This document shows positions 1-8,511 of a DNA stretch of 64,000 nucleotides, piece by piece. Both the position numbers and the translations under genes were made by a program. Location of the stretch: NCBI GenBank assembly GCA_023412495.1, contig JAEYNP010000061.1, forward strand, positions 11,278 through 75,277, read 5' to 3'. The DNA is from Pseudomonadota bacterium (GTDB lineage Bacteria; Desulfobacterota; Desulfobulbia; Desulfobulbales; Desulfocapsaceae). The notes under the pieces were generated by a model. The model did no database searches. It was not told the origin of the DNA and worked only from the letters and a program-made list of their open reading frames with translations. Every line of letters begins with the position of its first letter. Within the stretch, counting starts at the first letter, position 1.

Positions 1-1
1 G

Positions 2-997
2 GCCGAAGCGATGTCGCGCGGAGATCTTACCAGGAACATGGATGTCGATCAGACAGACGAAATAGGCATTCTGGCAAAATCGTTGAATGAAATGGCCGGA
101 AGCTTGCGTCGGATGTTCGGTGACATAAGACAGAATGTCACCAATCTGGACGGAGCCTCGAGCGATCTGTCCGCCATATCCGACCAGATGACTGCCGGTA
201 CGGAAGCAACCGCGTCCCGCTCAAGTCTTGTCGCCACCGCCGCCGAAGAAATGAGTTCCAATCAATCCTCCATCGCTGCCGCCATGGAACAGGCCAGCGT
301 CAATATCAACATGGTCGCCTCCGCCACGGAGGAAATGAGCTCCACCATCAATGAAATTGCAAGAAACTCCAGCAAAGCCAAAGAGATCACCTCCATTGCC
401 GTAAATTATTCGCAGAAGGCTTCCGAGAGGGTGAACCAGCTGGGGAAGGCGGCCAATGAAATAAACAAGGTCACGGAGGTGATAACCGAGATCTCCGAAC
501 AGACCAATCTTCTCGCCCTCAATGCCACTATCGAGGCAGCCCGGGCCGGTGAAGCGGGCAAGGGCTTTGCCGTGGTCGCCAACGAGATCAAGGACCTGGC
601 GAAGCAGACGGCGGCGGCCACCCTCGATATCAAGACGAAGATCCAGGGTGTCCAGGAGGCAACCGGGGTGACGGTCAAGGAAATCGAAGAAATCGGAACG
701 GTAATCACCGACGTTGACCAGATCGTCACCACCATCGCCACGGCCGTGGAGGAACAGACAGCCACCACCAACGAGATTTCCAAGAACGTGCAGGAGGCAT
801 CCCAGGGGATAGCGGAAGTGAACGAGAACGTAGCCCAGAGCTCGACAGTAGCGGTTGAAATCGCCTCGGATATCTCCACTGTAAACAACAGTGCCGTCGA
901 GATGACCGAGGCCTGCAAGCAGGTCAAGCTGAGCGCCATGGAACTCGCTGATATATCGAACAAACTGAGGGAGATGATGGCCAAATTCAAGATCTGA
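2..997 (+). CDS. Methyl-accepting chemotaxis protein, C-terminal part
   Basis: The frame is already open at the left edge, so the sensor domain and most of the HAMP domain lie outside the window; 331 residues are visible. The first ~30 residues are the end of a HAMP domain ([17 protein letters not shown]). The rest is the long coiled-coil signalling domain of chemoreceptors, with the conserved hairpin tip [19 protein letters not shown] and the following [15 protein letters not shown]. It would sit in the inner membrane and signal to CheA/CheW. A start codon at 11 exists but is internal to the HAMP domain and is not the true start. Family assignment is secure; the ligand cannot be told. Confidence 0.95.
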   Translation, partial: AEAMSRGDLTRNMDVDQTDEIGILAKSLNEMAGSLRRMFGDIRQNVTNLDGASSDLSAISDQMTAGTEATASRSSLVATAAEEMSSNQSSIAAAMEQASVNINMVASATEEMSSTINEIARNSSKAKEITSIAVNYSQKASERVNQLGKAANEINKVTEVITEISEQTNLLALNATIEAARAGEAGKGFAVVANEIKDLAKQTAAATLDIKTKIQGVQEATGVTVKEIEEIGTVITDVDQIVTTIATAVEEQTATTNEISKNVQEASQGIAEVNENVAQSSTVAVEIASDISTVNNSAVEMTEACKQVKLSAMELADISNKLREMMAKFKI

Positions 998-1012
998 TTC
1001 CTGCCCCATGAT

Positions 1013-1039
1013 CCAAGGGGAGACATAAACTCCCCTTGG
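1013..1039 (+). terminator. Hairpin after the chemoreceptor gene
   Basis: A perfect 10-bp stem (CCAAGGGGAG / CTCCCCTTGG) with a 7-base loop starts 15 bases after the stop codon. There is no T-run after it, so it could be a weak terminator or an mRNA-stabilising hairpin. Confidence 0.6.
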
Positions 1040-1183
1040 CCCACCTCGCAAAAGAGCAGTTTGTTTCCTCCTGGCTGCCCTTCTCTCTCGGCAGCATCCT
1101 CAGCCACTTTTCTTTCAGCGAGATTCGAATAGAATCCATCGCAGAAATTTCACAGAAGGATTATAAACAGGCTGACAACCGCT

Positions 1184-1358
1184 CTTGGGTTGCGGGTGCC
1201 AGCCCGCATTAGTACATTAGAAATAATTTTCTGCGCGTTTTTGGCAGAAAATCATTTCGTGAAGGTACTTATACCCCTCAAGGGGGTACTGAAAAGAGTC
1301 CCCTCTGCTGTGGGAGGGGATAACAACCCTTGGGTTTGCGGGCGTCAGCCCGCATTAG
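1184..1358. repeat. Pair of GC-rich palindromic direct repeats
   Basis: A ~29-base unit ending in CAGCCCGCATTAG occurs at 1184-1212 and again, with few changes, at 1329-1358. Each copy contains a small inverted repeat (GCGGG / CCCGC). Together with the 42-base repeat at 1262-1303 they fill the 387-base gap in front of the K+ channel gene. They carry no credible coding sequence, although an open frame runs through them into the next gene. Confidence 0.7.
1262..1303 (+). repeat. Dispersed intergenic repeat A, copy 1
   Basis: Core ACTTATACCCCTCAAGGGGG followed by TACTGAAAAGAGTCCCC. Related copies lie at 16816-16855 (same strand) and 19185-19222 (opposite strand). The core TACCCC..GGGGTA is self-complementary. 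All three copies lie between genes. Confidence 0.75.
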
Positions 1359-1384
1359 AATCAGTACAGCTCTCAGGTTACGAA

Positions 1385-3082
1385 GTGTTAAAATTCCTGC
1401 CCGTTCAATTACTCTTCCTGCTGCAGAGCGCATCCCATCGCAAGAATATCCTGCTGCTGGTCAAGTTTCTCTGCTTTCTTCTGGGGACAATCGCCCTCTA
1501 CAGCATCCTCTTCCATCATCTCATGCAGTACGAAGGGCGTGAATACAGCTGGATCACCGGCCTCTACTGGACGCTCACGGTCATGTCCACCCTCGGCTTC
1601 GGCGACATCACCTTCGAAAGCGACCTCGGAAGGCTTTTCAGCATCCTTGTGCTGAGTACAGGGGTGATCATGTTGCTGATCATGTTTCCCTTCTTTTTCA
1701 TCCAGTTTTTGTGGGCTCCGTGGACGGAGGCCCAGGCCAGGAGCCGGACGCCGCGCTCGCTGCCGCCGGGGACCTCCGGCCACACAATCATCACCAGCTT
1801 CGACCCGATCATTCAAAGACTCGTGGCCAAGCTGAAGCAGCGGCACCGGGACTACGTTCTGGTGATCGCTGATCCGCAGCAGGCCGGCGATCTCCATGAT
1901 GCGGGCTATCGGGTGATATTGGGGGAACCGGACGACCCGGAAACATATCGGCGCCTGCGGCTGGAAGATGCCGCTGTGGTGCTGGCCACCAACAACGACC
2001 TGATCAACACATCGATCGCCTTCACCGTTCGCGGCATAACCGCCAAAGTGCCCATCATCACCAGCGCCGACAACGACAACTCGCTGGATATCCTGCAATT
2101 CCCCCCCAATACCAAGGTTTTTCAATTCGCCAGAATGCTCGGCCACTCGCTGGCCGAGCGGACCATCGGCCTGGGGCGGCCGATCAATGTGGTCAGCCGT
2201 TTCGACTCGCTGCTGATAGCCGAAATCTCGGCAGTCCAGACGTCGCTGGGCGGAAAGACCCTGGCGGAAACCGACCTGCGCCGGCAGACCGGTGTGACCG
2301 TTATCGGCCTCTGGGAAAAAGGCCTGTACGAGGCTCCTCGACCGGACAGCCGGATCAGCTCGACAAGCCTGCTGCTCCTGGCCGGCACCGCCCAGCAGCT
2401 CGACCGTTTCGAGGCATGCTACGCCGTCTCAGGCGAAACGGGCAGCCAGGATAGACCGGTGCTTATTCTCGGCGGCGGTCGCGTGGGGCAGGCCGCGGTG
2501 GAGGTGTTGGCCAGGTACGACATCGAGTATCGTATCATCGACAAACGTCCCCTGCGCGCTTCCATTCCTTTGGAAAATTTTATACAAGGAGACGCTGCTG
2601 ACCTTCAGGTGCTGGAACGGGCGGGGGTTCGAGAAGCCAGGACAGCCATCATCACCACCCACGACGACGCCATGAACGTGTATCTGACCTTCTACTGCCG
2701 TCAGCTGCGGCCAGAAATTCAGATCATCACCCGGGCGACCAGTGAGCGAAGTGTGGCAAAAATGCACATGGCCGGCGCTGACCTGGTCCTCTCCTATGCC
2801 TCGATGGGTGCCAACAATATCATCAACGCCATAAACACAGAAGAGATCTCCATGTTCACCGAAGGGCTGAACATCTTCCGCCGCCCCGTGCCGGCACCGC
2901 TGGTAGGCAAATCGCTTGCCGAAAGCGGCATCCGCGAAAAGACCGGTTGCAGCGTGATCGCCATAAAGATGGACAACGAGCTGTCTGTCGCCCCGGATCC
3001 AGGTTCGCCGCTCCGGAACCGGCAGGAATTGATCCTCATCGGCACCACCATGGCGGAACAGACTTTCCTCGACCTGTATTGA
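1385..3082 (+). CDS. Two-TM potassium channel with TrkA/RCK domains
   Basis: A 565-residue membrane protein that probably conducts K+ and is gated by ligand binding to cytoplasmic RCK domains. Two hydrophobic helices (about 23-45 and 87-110) flank a pore loop with the selectivity-filter variant TLGFGD at ~69-74, in place of the usual TVGYGD. Two TrkA-type modules follow. The first lacks a clean Rossmann motif; the second has VLILGGGRVGQAAVEVL at ~425. A TrkA-C-like region precedes the end. The open frame extends 65 residues upstream, but that stretch is repeat DNA. The GTG at 1385 has an AGG seven bases before it and places the first residues just ahead of helix 1. Confidence 0.85.
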   Translation: MLKFLPVQLLFLLQSASHRKNILLLVKFLCFLLGTIALYSILFHHLMQYEGREYSWITGLYWTLTVMSTLGFGDITFESDLGRLFSILVLSTGVIMLLIMFPFFFIQFLWAPWTEAQARSRTPRSLPPGTSGHTIITSFDPIIQRLVAKLKQRHRDYVLVIADPQQAGDLHDAGYRVILGEPDDPETYRRLRLEDAAVVLATNNDLINTSIAFTVRGITAKVPIITSADNDNSLDILQFPPNTKVFQFARMLGHSLAERTIGLGRPINVVSRFDSLLIAEISAVQTSLGGKTLAETDLRRQTGVTVIGLWEKGLYEAPRPDSRISSTSLLLLAGTAQQLDRFEACYAVSGETGSQDRPVLILGGGRVGQAAVEVLARYDIEYRIIDKRPLRASIPLENFIQGDAADLQVLERAGVREARTAIITTHDDAMNVYLTFYCRQLRPEIQIITRATSERSVAKMHMAGADLVLSYASMGANNIINAINTEEISMFTEGLNIFRRPVPAPLVGKSLAESGIREKTGCSVIAIKMDNELSVAPDPGSPLRNRQELILIGTTMAEQTFLDLY

Positions 3083-3296
3083 GCTCTGGTCCTTTGTCCC
3101 GGGGAGACGTCTCCAATGGGCACGGTCTGCGAAATATGTTGAACATATCATCTCGAAGGAGTATGTCTGACAAAGCATATACTACAAAGTATGAGAATTT
3201 TTTACCTTTTATTGGAGTCCAATTAGAGGTAGATTGAGTCGTCTGGCAGTGCCTTGATTGTTTCTTTCAACGAAAAGCAAGGAGGGCGCATCTTAT

Positions 3297-3593
3297 ATGG
3301 AGATGGACAGCAGACGGCAATATGTTCAAGCCGTAAAAAAGGTATTGATCGAAGAATATTCTTCGCCATCGGTGGCAATGGTTCGCTTCTTTGCGAATCG
3401 GGTATGTTCGACTCCAACCGAACAAGTCATAGACCAGTTCGCACCAATAGTCAAAGAAGCCTTTCGGGAAGTGCTCTGTGAAAAAATTACCGACGGGGTA
3501 TTTTCAGGGCTTTCTGAAAATCCTATAAAACAAACTCATCATGTAATGAGTGATGAGGAGTTTGAAGGTTTCTTTGTAGTCAATGTGGCATAA
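3297..3593 (+). CDS. Small protein of unknown function
   Basis: 98 residues, start ATG at 3297 preceded by AGGAGGG at 3280-3286. It has no signal peptide or membrane segment. The central part (MVRFFANRVCSTPTEQVIDQF, APIVKEAF) reminds me of the C-terminal ends of HsdR-N-type restriction-related proteins, so it may be a remnant or a stand-alone piece of such a protein; this is from memory and weak. It stands alone between the K+ channel gene and the convergent selenoprotein gene. Confidence 0.55.
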   Translation: MEMDSRRQYVQAVKKVLIEEYSSPSVAMVRFFANRVCSTPTEQVIDQFAPIVKEAFREVLCEKITDGVFSGLSENPIKQTHHVMSDEEFEGFFVVNVA

Positions 3594-3697
3594 GCATTGA
3601 GATGAGCGGGTAATTCCCTCCTCTTCCAGGACAGTCGTTATTCGTTACCGACGCTTTTCCTATTTGCTTTATTGCCAAGACCAAAGCTTTATCTCTT

Positions 3698-4036
3698 TTA
3701 TAAGAATGTCTTATACATTTCAGGATGGAACCCGATATAAAAAACCTTGCCAACCCGCAAGGCCGGAGCCCGAAGATTGCCTGAAGGCCCGATGACCTTC
3801 TTCAGGAAAAGATCCCGGTCCACCGTAGCCGGGTCGAACTCCATAACCTTCTTGCCGACTGCGACATATACCTTCTCGGCCTCGGCGAGCAATTCCAAAG
3901 CCGCTTCAGCCGGGTACGACTGTCGCCTGGCATCCTGTTCGACAACTATCTCCGCCTTCTTCTCCGCCAGCGCAGCCCGCGCATTATTGCAGGAAGCTCA
4001 GCCCTTGCGTAAATAAGCCCAATCGAGTTTCATCAT
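3698..4036 (-). CDS. ArsC-like small selenoprotein (in-frame TGA read as Sec)
   Basis: Translating leftward from the ATG at 4036 (or 4033) gives a 112-residue protein with one in-frame TGA at 3998-4000, in the context LRKG-U-ASCNNARAALA. Reading TGA as selenocysteine gives a UxxC redox motif at residues 13-16, where ArsC/Spx and thioredoxin-fold proteins carry their active Cys. The frame stays open and homologous-looking on both sides, ending in GPSGNLRAPALRVGKVFYIG, which resembles the C-terminal half of small ArsC-related proteins. AAGGGG lies 5-8 bases before the two ATGs. A GC-rich hairpin follows 15 bases after the TGA (see 3970-3982). A conventional caller would report only the C-terminal 66 residues from a TTG. 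The alternative is a nonsense mutation. The substrate is unknown; arsenate reduction is not implied. Confidence 0.8.
3970..3982 (-). promoter_or_regulatory. Candidate bacterial SECIS hairpin
   Basis: On the minus strand GCGC-GGGCT-GCGC forms a 4-bp GC stem with a G-rich five-base loop, beginning 15 bases after the TGA at 3998-4000. Bacterial SECIS elements lie immediately downstream of the Sec codon, with G residues and a U in a small apical loop, as here. The stem is short and pairing below it is imperfect, so folding and SelB binding need testing. Confidence 0.55.
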
Positions 4037-4124
4037 TTTTCCCCTTTTCTTGGCCTCCAAAAAACTCGGCCTGTCATAAATTGATGGACTCGTAAAAAGT
4101 CCGTTCTACTTCGTTGGGCTAGTT

Positions 4125-4185
4125 CTGAAACGGCGCTTCGCTGTACCATATGTACTACATATGTACTACCAAAGCACCGTTTCAG
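4125..4185. repeat. Imperfect inverted repeat next to dispersed repeat B
   Basis: Arms CTGAAACGGCGCTT (4125-4138) and AAGCACCGTTTCAG (4172-4185) pair at 13 of 14 positions. The loop contains a short direct repeat (ATATGTACTAC twice). It lies directly before repeat B copy 1 and may belong to the same non-coding element. Confidence 0.65.
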
Positions 4186-4204
4186 ACACTACGACTCGTA
4201 TATC

Positions 4205-4254
4205 GAACTTTCTCCAGAGTCCATCTCCACGGGTTGGAGCACTTTACGGCTTTA
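4205..4254 (+). repeat. Dispersed intergenic repeat B, copy 1
   Basis: About 50 bases including CCATCTCCACGGGTTGGAGC and then ACTTTACGGC. A second copy, ~90% identical, lies at 20874-20927. The inner CTCCAC..GTTGGAG is self-complementary. Confidence 0.8.
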
Positions 4255-4277
4255 CAAAGCTCCAGTCCATCAATATA

Positions 4278-4544
4278 TCACTTGAGTTGGCTGTCCTTAC
4301 TGCCTCTTCGATTGTAGAATTCGACGTTCTTCAGCTTTCTTTCGATTTCCGATTGACAACTTATGCAGTAACGAACCCCGGGCAAAGCCCTTCGACGCGC
4401 TTCAGGAATCTCAACCTCGCACTCTTCGCAGTGAGTCGAGCTTTCACCGGACGGCAACCTGCTTTTCGCCAACTGAATAGCGGAGTCCACGGTGGCATCG
4501 ATTTGTTCATTCACCGCGTCATCACGAGACCAACCAACTGCCAT
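4278..4544 (-). CDS. DksA/TraR-type C4 zinc finger protein
   Basis: 88 residues. It has four Cys in the arrangement CEEC-x17-CISC (about residues 39-62), with the family signature IPEARRRALPGVRYC of small DksA/TraR-like zinc finger proteins such as YbiI. It lacks the long coiled coil of true DksA, so a direct ppGpp/RNA-polymerase role is uncertain. AAGGA precedes the ATG. It stands alone; the 270 bases on its upstream side (to the tRNA-Leu) show no other gene. Confidence 0.85.
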   Translation of the reverse strand: MAVGWSRDDAVNEQIDATVDSAIQLAKSRLPSGESSTHCEECEVEIPEARRRALPGVRYCISCQSEIERKLKNVEFYNRRGSKDSQLK

Positions 4545-4816
4545 CTTTAGTCCTTATTAATGGAAACATAAGTAATACGTAACTACATCTTGAGCGGGTA
4601 ATTGATAAAATAAGCGTAATTGAAAATGACTCCAGGAGAATCCAAATTGCATGAAGATTTTTTTCAATCTCCCGAAACAAGGGATATTGTTCAGGTACCG
4701 GTGAACGATTACTCGAGGTCTGCCTGCTCAAATGAAGGCTTGCTGAGGGTTGGCCAGAGATTGTGCTGGAACGAAAGAAGAAATTACTTGGAACAACCTG
4801 AAAAAACAAGAAAAGA

Positions 4817-4899
4817 TGGTGCGAGAGGGGGGAATCGAACCCCCACGGTCACCCGCCAGATTCTAAGTCTGGTGCGTCTACCAGTTCCGCCACCCTCGC
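4817..4899 (-). tRNA. tRNA-Leu (anticodon UAG)
   Basis: The minus strand folds as a class II tRNA. It has acceptor GCGAGGG with CTCTCGC-A-CCA, an anticodon arm CCAGA-CTTAGAA-TCTGG with anticodon TAG, a variable arm, and a T-arm with GGTTCGATT. CCA is encoded. Confidence 0.95.
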
Positions 4900-5207
4900 G
4901 ATTTGATGTGCCGTGATCACGTCCAACCCGGCGACTCGCTTCTCATTACTTCACCAGTTCGGCGCCGTCAAGTCCCGGATCTCTACCGGCCGTAATAAAA
5001 CCGGAAAAGGGTGCTATAATTACCATCATCATCCAGTGTATACCACCTCTTTTTTCAGCCTCCGAATTTTTCCGGGAAAATACCTGCCAATCAAGCCCTT
5101 ACCAGCTGGCTACCTTGCGAAAAGACCGGAGAGTGGCTATTGTTGTGGTGCCAGGAAGTCTGAAATTCGTTGTTAACCTATAAAAATTAATATCTTACGA
5201 GTAACTT
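4900..5207. other. Gene-free stretch
   Basis: 308 bases between the tRNA-Leu and the DsbA-like gene. The open frame at 4913-5176 has no ribosome binding site and no recognisable protein. I see no clear promoter. Confidence 0.5.
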
Positions 5208-6080
5208 ATGAAAGTTTCCAGACTGTATGCCTGCTGTATGGTTTCCCTTTTCATCAGTTCCACGGCAAACGCTACGGCCGTTCCTGAGAGTGGACAGAAC
5301 AACCGTGTCGAATGGAAAGTCCAGCAGAGCTGGTCCACCTCCGGAAAGACCCTGGATATGGTAAATTCCCTTGACGGGCGATTCACCTTTGTCCTGACCG
5401 ACAAGCAGCAGGTACAGGTCTACAACAACCTCGGGCAATTGCAGGGCAGTATTCCGGTGGAGAGCGGAGTTTCGAACATCGATATCTCTCCCCAGGGGGA
5501 AATGCTGTATCTTGTTGATAACGCTAAGCAAACATTGAGCTCGGTAGCCGTCTCCTTTGTCGTCGACGTCGATATCAGCGGCGCCCCGATCAAGGGTCCG
5601 GCAGATGCGCCGGTAACCATGACGCTGTTCACCGACTTCGAGTGCCCGTACTGCCGCCAAATCGTGCCCCTGCTGGAAGAGGTGCTGGCGAAAAATCCTC
5701 AGACCGTGAAACTTGCCTTCAAGAACATGCCTCTCAAGATGCACAGGTACGCCGAACCCGCCGCCAGTGCCGCTCTCGCCGCCGGCGAGCAGGGCAAGTT
5801 TTGGGAATTTCACGACAGGCTCTTCGCCCTGCCAAAGCTGAGCGACGAGGCGATCAGGAAGATTGCGACGGACCTCGGTCTGGATATGGCGAAGTTTGAA
5901 AAAGATATGGCCTCCCCGGCGATCCAGGCGAGAATCCAGAAGGATGTCGCCGATGCGCAAAGCGTCGGGGTGTCCGGGACTCCCACGATCTTCATCAACG
6001 GCCGCTCCCCCAAACAACGCAATCTCGACGGTTTTCAACAGATCATCAACGAAGAACTTGAGAAGAAGGAGAAAAAATAG
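5208..6080 (+). CDS. Exported DsbA-family thioredoxin-like protein
   Basis: 290 residues with a Sec signal peptide (cleavage about ANA-TAV, residue 23). Residues ~30-115 look like beta-propeller (YVTN-type) repeats (LDMVNSLDGRFTFVLTD, NIDISPQGEMLYLVDN). The C-terminal ~170 residues are a DsbA-like domain with the active site FECPYCRQIVP and the cis-Pro loop GVSGTPTIFING. It would act in the periplasm in disulfide exchange or as a tethered reductant. Fusion of one short propeller-like segment to a DSBA domain is unusual. It ends eight bases before phoH. Confidence 0.88.
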   Translation: MKVSRLYACCMVSLFISSTANATAVPESGQNNRVEWKVQQSWSTSGKTLDMVNSLDGRFTFVLTDKQQVQVYNNLGQLQGSIPVESGVSNIDISPQGEMLYLVDNAKQTLSSVAVSFVVDVDISGAPIKGPADAPVTMTLFTDFECPYCRQIVPLLEEVLAKNPQTVKLAFKNMPLKMHRYAEPAASAALAAGEQGKFWEFHDRLFALPKLSDEAIRKIATDLGLDMAKFEKDMASPAIQARIQKDVADAQSVGVSGTPTIFINGRSPKQRNLDGFQQIINEELEKKEKK

Positions 6081-6088
6081 CCGTATAT

Positions 6089-7075
6089 ATGAATGCCAAT
6101 CTGATCGACCGAGAGCTTCATTTTGTTGACAATACCAACGCCGTTTCACTCTATGGGGCTCTCAACAAGAACCTCCACGCCGTGGAGAAATGCTCTGGCG
6201 TGACAATCCATGCCAGAGGCAACACGCTGAAAATCGTAGGTCTTCCCCATGAAGTCGAACTGGTTGCCGATCTTTTGAACCAGCTCTACGAGATGATCGG
6301 CAAAGGTTATCCCGTCTATAGTTCCGATTTCGCCTTCGGCCTCAGGATCCTCGAGTCGACCCCAAAGGCCCGGCTCGACAAGATCTTCCTCGACAAGGTT
6401 TTCGTCACCACCCAGAACCGGGTGGTGTCGCCGAAGACCAGGAACCAGAAAAACTACATCGAGGCCATCCGCAGCAACGATATCGTCTTCGGCCTGGGCC
6501 CCGCCGGGACCGGCAAGACGTATCTCGCCGTGGCCATGGCCGTCTCGGCGCTGACAACGGGTCAGGTGCGCACCATCATCCTCACCCGGCCGGCGGTGGA
6601 GGCCGGGGAGAAGCTCGGTTTCCTGCCGGGCGATGTGGCGCAGAAGGTCAACCCATACCTGCGCCCCCTGCACGATGCCCTAAACGACATGCTCGGCCCG
6701 GAGAAGGCTTCCGACCTCATCGAGCAGGAGATCATCGAGATCGCGCCCCTGGCTTTCATGCGAGGGCGAACGCTCTCCGGCGCCTTCATCATCCTCGACG
6801 AGGCGCAGAACACCACGCGGGAGCAGATGAAGATGTTTCTGACCCGCATCGGCTTCGACTCCCAGGCGGTCATCACCGGCGACACCACCCAGGTCGACCT
6901 GCCGCTCAAGAACCAGTCCGGCCTGCTGCAGGCCAAGAAGATCCTCGGCAACATCGACGGGATCAAGTTCTGCACCTTCTCCAAGGAAGACGTTGTCAGG
7001 CACCCCCTGGTCCAAAAGATAATAGACGCCTACGAAAAGACGGCAAAGGAGCCCCGTGCCGACCGTCCTCAATAA
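6089..7075 (+). CDS. ybeZ: PhoH-family ATPase (YbeZ)
   Basis: 328 residues. An N-terminal KH-like region (1-~110) is followed by a RecA-like PhoH ATPase with Walker [17 protein letters not shown] at ~138-153, Walker [13 protein letters not shown], and the family motif [20 protein letters not shown]. PhoH/YbeZ proteins are cytoplasmic and often encoded beside YbeY, with which they act in ribosome/RNA quality control; that is the arrangement here. The 3' end overlaps the ybeY start by 20 bases, implying translational coupling. Confidence 0.95.
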   Translation: MNANLIDRELHFVDNTNAVSLYGALNKNLHAVEKCSGVTIHARGNTLKIVGLPHEVELVADLLNQLYEMIGKGYPVYSSDFAFGLRILESTPKARLDKIFLDKVFVTTQNRVVSPKTRNQKNYIEAIRSNDIVFGLGPAGTGKTYLAVAMAVSALTTGQVRTIILTRPAVEAGEKLGFLPGDVAQKVNPYLRPLHDALNDMLGPEKASDLIEQEIIEIAPLAFMRGRTLSGAFIILDEAQNTTREQMKMFLTRIGFDSQAVITGDTTQVDLPLKNQSGLLQAKKILGNIDGIKFCTFSKEDVVRHPLVQKIIDAYEKTAKEPRADRPQ

Positions 7076-8252
7076 TCACTTTTCCGCCGCCGGGGTTCCG
7101 GTAAACAACCGGCGGCTGATCCGCCTCGCAAACCGGCTTCTTGAAGAATTGGGGGTCGACGACCACAATGTCTGCATTCTCCTGGTTGACGACCTGGAGA
7201 TGACCCGTCTCAACAGCCAGTACCGGAACAAGAACAAGCCGACCAATGTCCTCTCCTTCCCGTTTGCCGAAGGGGCGGACGAAACCCTCGCCTCGCTTCC
7301 CGTGAGGGAGCTTGGCGATATCGTCATCTCAGTTGACACTGCCCTGCGTGAGTCGATTGAATTCGGCCAGACGCTCTTCGAGCGTTTGACCTGGCTGACG
7401 ATTCATGGCATGCTGCACCTGCTAGGCCATGACCATGAGCGCTCGCCGGCCGACGAACGGAAGATGCTCGAAAGGGAACAGGAATTGCTTGAAAAAGTGA
7501 AAAATTTCAGGAGAACAACGATGACCAAACTCGCTATCAACGTCGACCACATCGCAACCATCAGACAGGCAAGAGGCATCACCGAACCCGATCCCGTTGC
7601 CGCCGCCGCGATCTGCGAGATGGCCGGGGCCTCGGGCATCGTCGTCCACCTGCGGGAGGACCGCCGCCACATCCAGGACCGCGACCTCCGCCTGCTGCGC
7701 CGTACGGTCAAGACCAAGCTCAACCTGGAGATGGGGGCCAACGAGGAGATCATCGGCATCGCCCTCGAGCTTAAGCCGGATCTGGTGACCCTGGTGCCGG
7801 AAAAGCGGGAGGAACTGACCACCGAGGGCGGCCTCGACGTGCTCTCCCAGCAACAGAAAATCGCCAAGGTCATCGAGCGGATGGCGAGGGCCTCGATCCC
7901 GGTGTCGATTTTCGCCGATCCCGACCCTGCCCAGCTGGCCGCGGCGGGCGAGATCGGGGCGACCTTCGTCGAACTGCATACCGGCAAATACTGCGACGCG
8001 ACGAGCGAGAGCGAGCGCAATCACGAATACATGCTCCTCTCCTCAGCCGCCGAGGAGGCGGCCCGGATGGGCCTCAGGGTCTGCGCCGGCCACGGCCTGA
8101 ATTATCACAACACCGCACCGATAGCCGAGCTCGACCCAATTGAGGAACTCTCCATCGGCCATGCGATCATCGCCCGGGCGGTCTTCGTCGGCCTCGACCG
8201 GGCCGTCCGGGACATGCTGGCCATCATCCGCCAGGCCGACATGATGATCTGA
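7056..8252 (+). CDS. ybeY-pdxJ: YbeY endoribonuclease-PdxJ in one reading frame
   Basis: 398 residues without an internal stop. Residues 1-~150 are YbeY, the rRNA-maturation metalloendonuclease, with zinc motif [12 protein letters not shown] at ~115-126. Residues 156-398 are a complete pyridoxine 5'-phosphate synthase (PdxJ), which condenses 1-deoxyxylulose 5-phosphate with aminoacetone phosphate. Its motifs are [26 protein letters not shown] and ELHTGKY. The GTG start at 7056 has AAAGGAG six bases upstream. The two halves have normal lengths and the linker (VKNFRRTT) is very short. A good internal ribosome site precedes PdxJ Met156 (see 7509-7523), so both a fusion and free PdxJ may be made. 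No overlap or stop separates them, unlike ordinary neighbouring genes. Confidence 0.92.
   Translation: MPTVLNNHFSAAGVPVNNRRLIRLANRLLEELGVDDHNVCILLVDDLEMTRLNSQYRNKNKPTNVLSFPFAEGADETLASLPVRELGDIVISVDTALRESIEFGQTLFERLTWLTIHGMLHLLGHDHERSPADERKMLEREQELLEKVKNFRRTTMTKLAINVDHIATIRQARGITEPDPVAAAAICEMAGASGIVVHLREDRRHIQDRDLRLLRRTVKTKLNLEMGANEEIIGIALELKPDLVTLVPEKREELTTEGGLDVLSQQQKIAKVIERMARASIPVSIFADPDPAQLAAAGEIGATFVELHTGKYCDATSESERNHEYMLLSSAAEEAARMGLRVCAGHGLNYHNTAPIAELDPIEELSIGHAIIARAVFVGLDRAVRDMLAIIRQADMMI
7509..7523 (+). promoter_or_regulatory. Internal ribosome binding site for stand-alone PdxJ
   Basis: AGGAGA at 7509-7514 lies six bases before an in-frame ATG at 7521, exactly where PdxJ ([10 protein letters not shown]) should begin. 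It probably allows independent translation of PdxJ from within the joined frame. Confidence 0.65.
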
Positions 8253-8351
8253 CCACGTTTGCCGCGCACCGATCCGCCCACCATTTCTATCCCCTTTGAA
8301 TCTGAAGGAGATTGACATTGAAGAAAGGGTTGTGGTAAAAGCAAGCAACTC

Positions 8352-8439
8352 GCCTGGATGGTGGAATTGGTAGACACCCGAGACTTAAAATCTCGTGCAC
8401 CTCGCGTGCGTGCCGGTTCGACCCCGGCTCCAGGCACCA
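8352..8439 (+). tRNA. tRNA-Leu (anticodon UAA)
   Basis: Class II tRNA with acceptor GCCTGGA..TCCAGGC-A-CCA, anticodon arm CGAGA-CTTAAAA-TCTCG with anticodon TAA, a long variable arm and a T-loop with GGTTCGACC. CCA is encoded. It lies 100 bases after pdxJ and is followed by a terminator. Confidence 0.96.
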
Positions 8440-8452
8440 GTTTTAAACCTTG

Positions 8453-8489
8453 AAAACCCGCTGCCTGTGACAGGTTTGCGGGTTTTTTG
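8453..8489 (+). terminator. Rho-independent terminator of tRNA-Leu
   Basis: Stem AAAACCCGC / GCGGGTTTT with a 16-base loop, ending in a run of six T. Confidence 0.88.
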
Positions 8490-8511
8490 TTGCCTGGATG
8501 GCGCTGGACTA

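Noticed and set aside
1190..1384. N-terminal extension of the K+ channel frame
   Set aside because: The stretch consists of repeat DNA and encodes no family sequence; GTG 1385 fits better.
3698..4036. Reading the TGA as a simple nonsense mutation
   Set aside because: Its position at a redox-motif residue, the intact frame on both sides and the nearby hairpin favour selenocysteine; the mutation option is kept only as an alternative.
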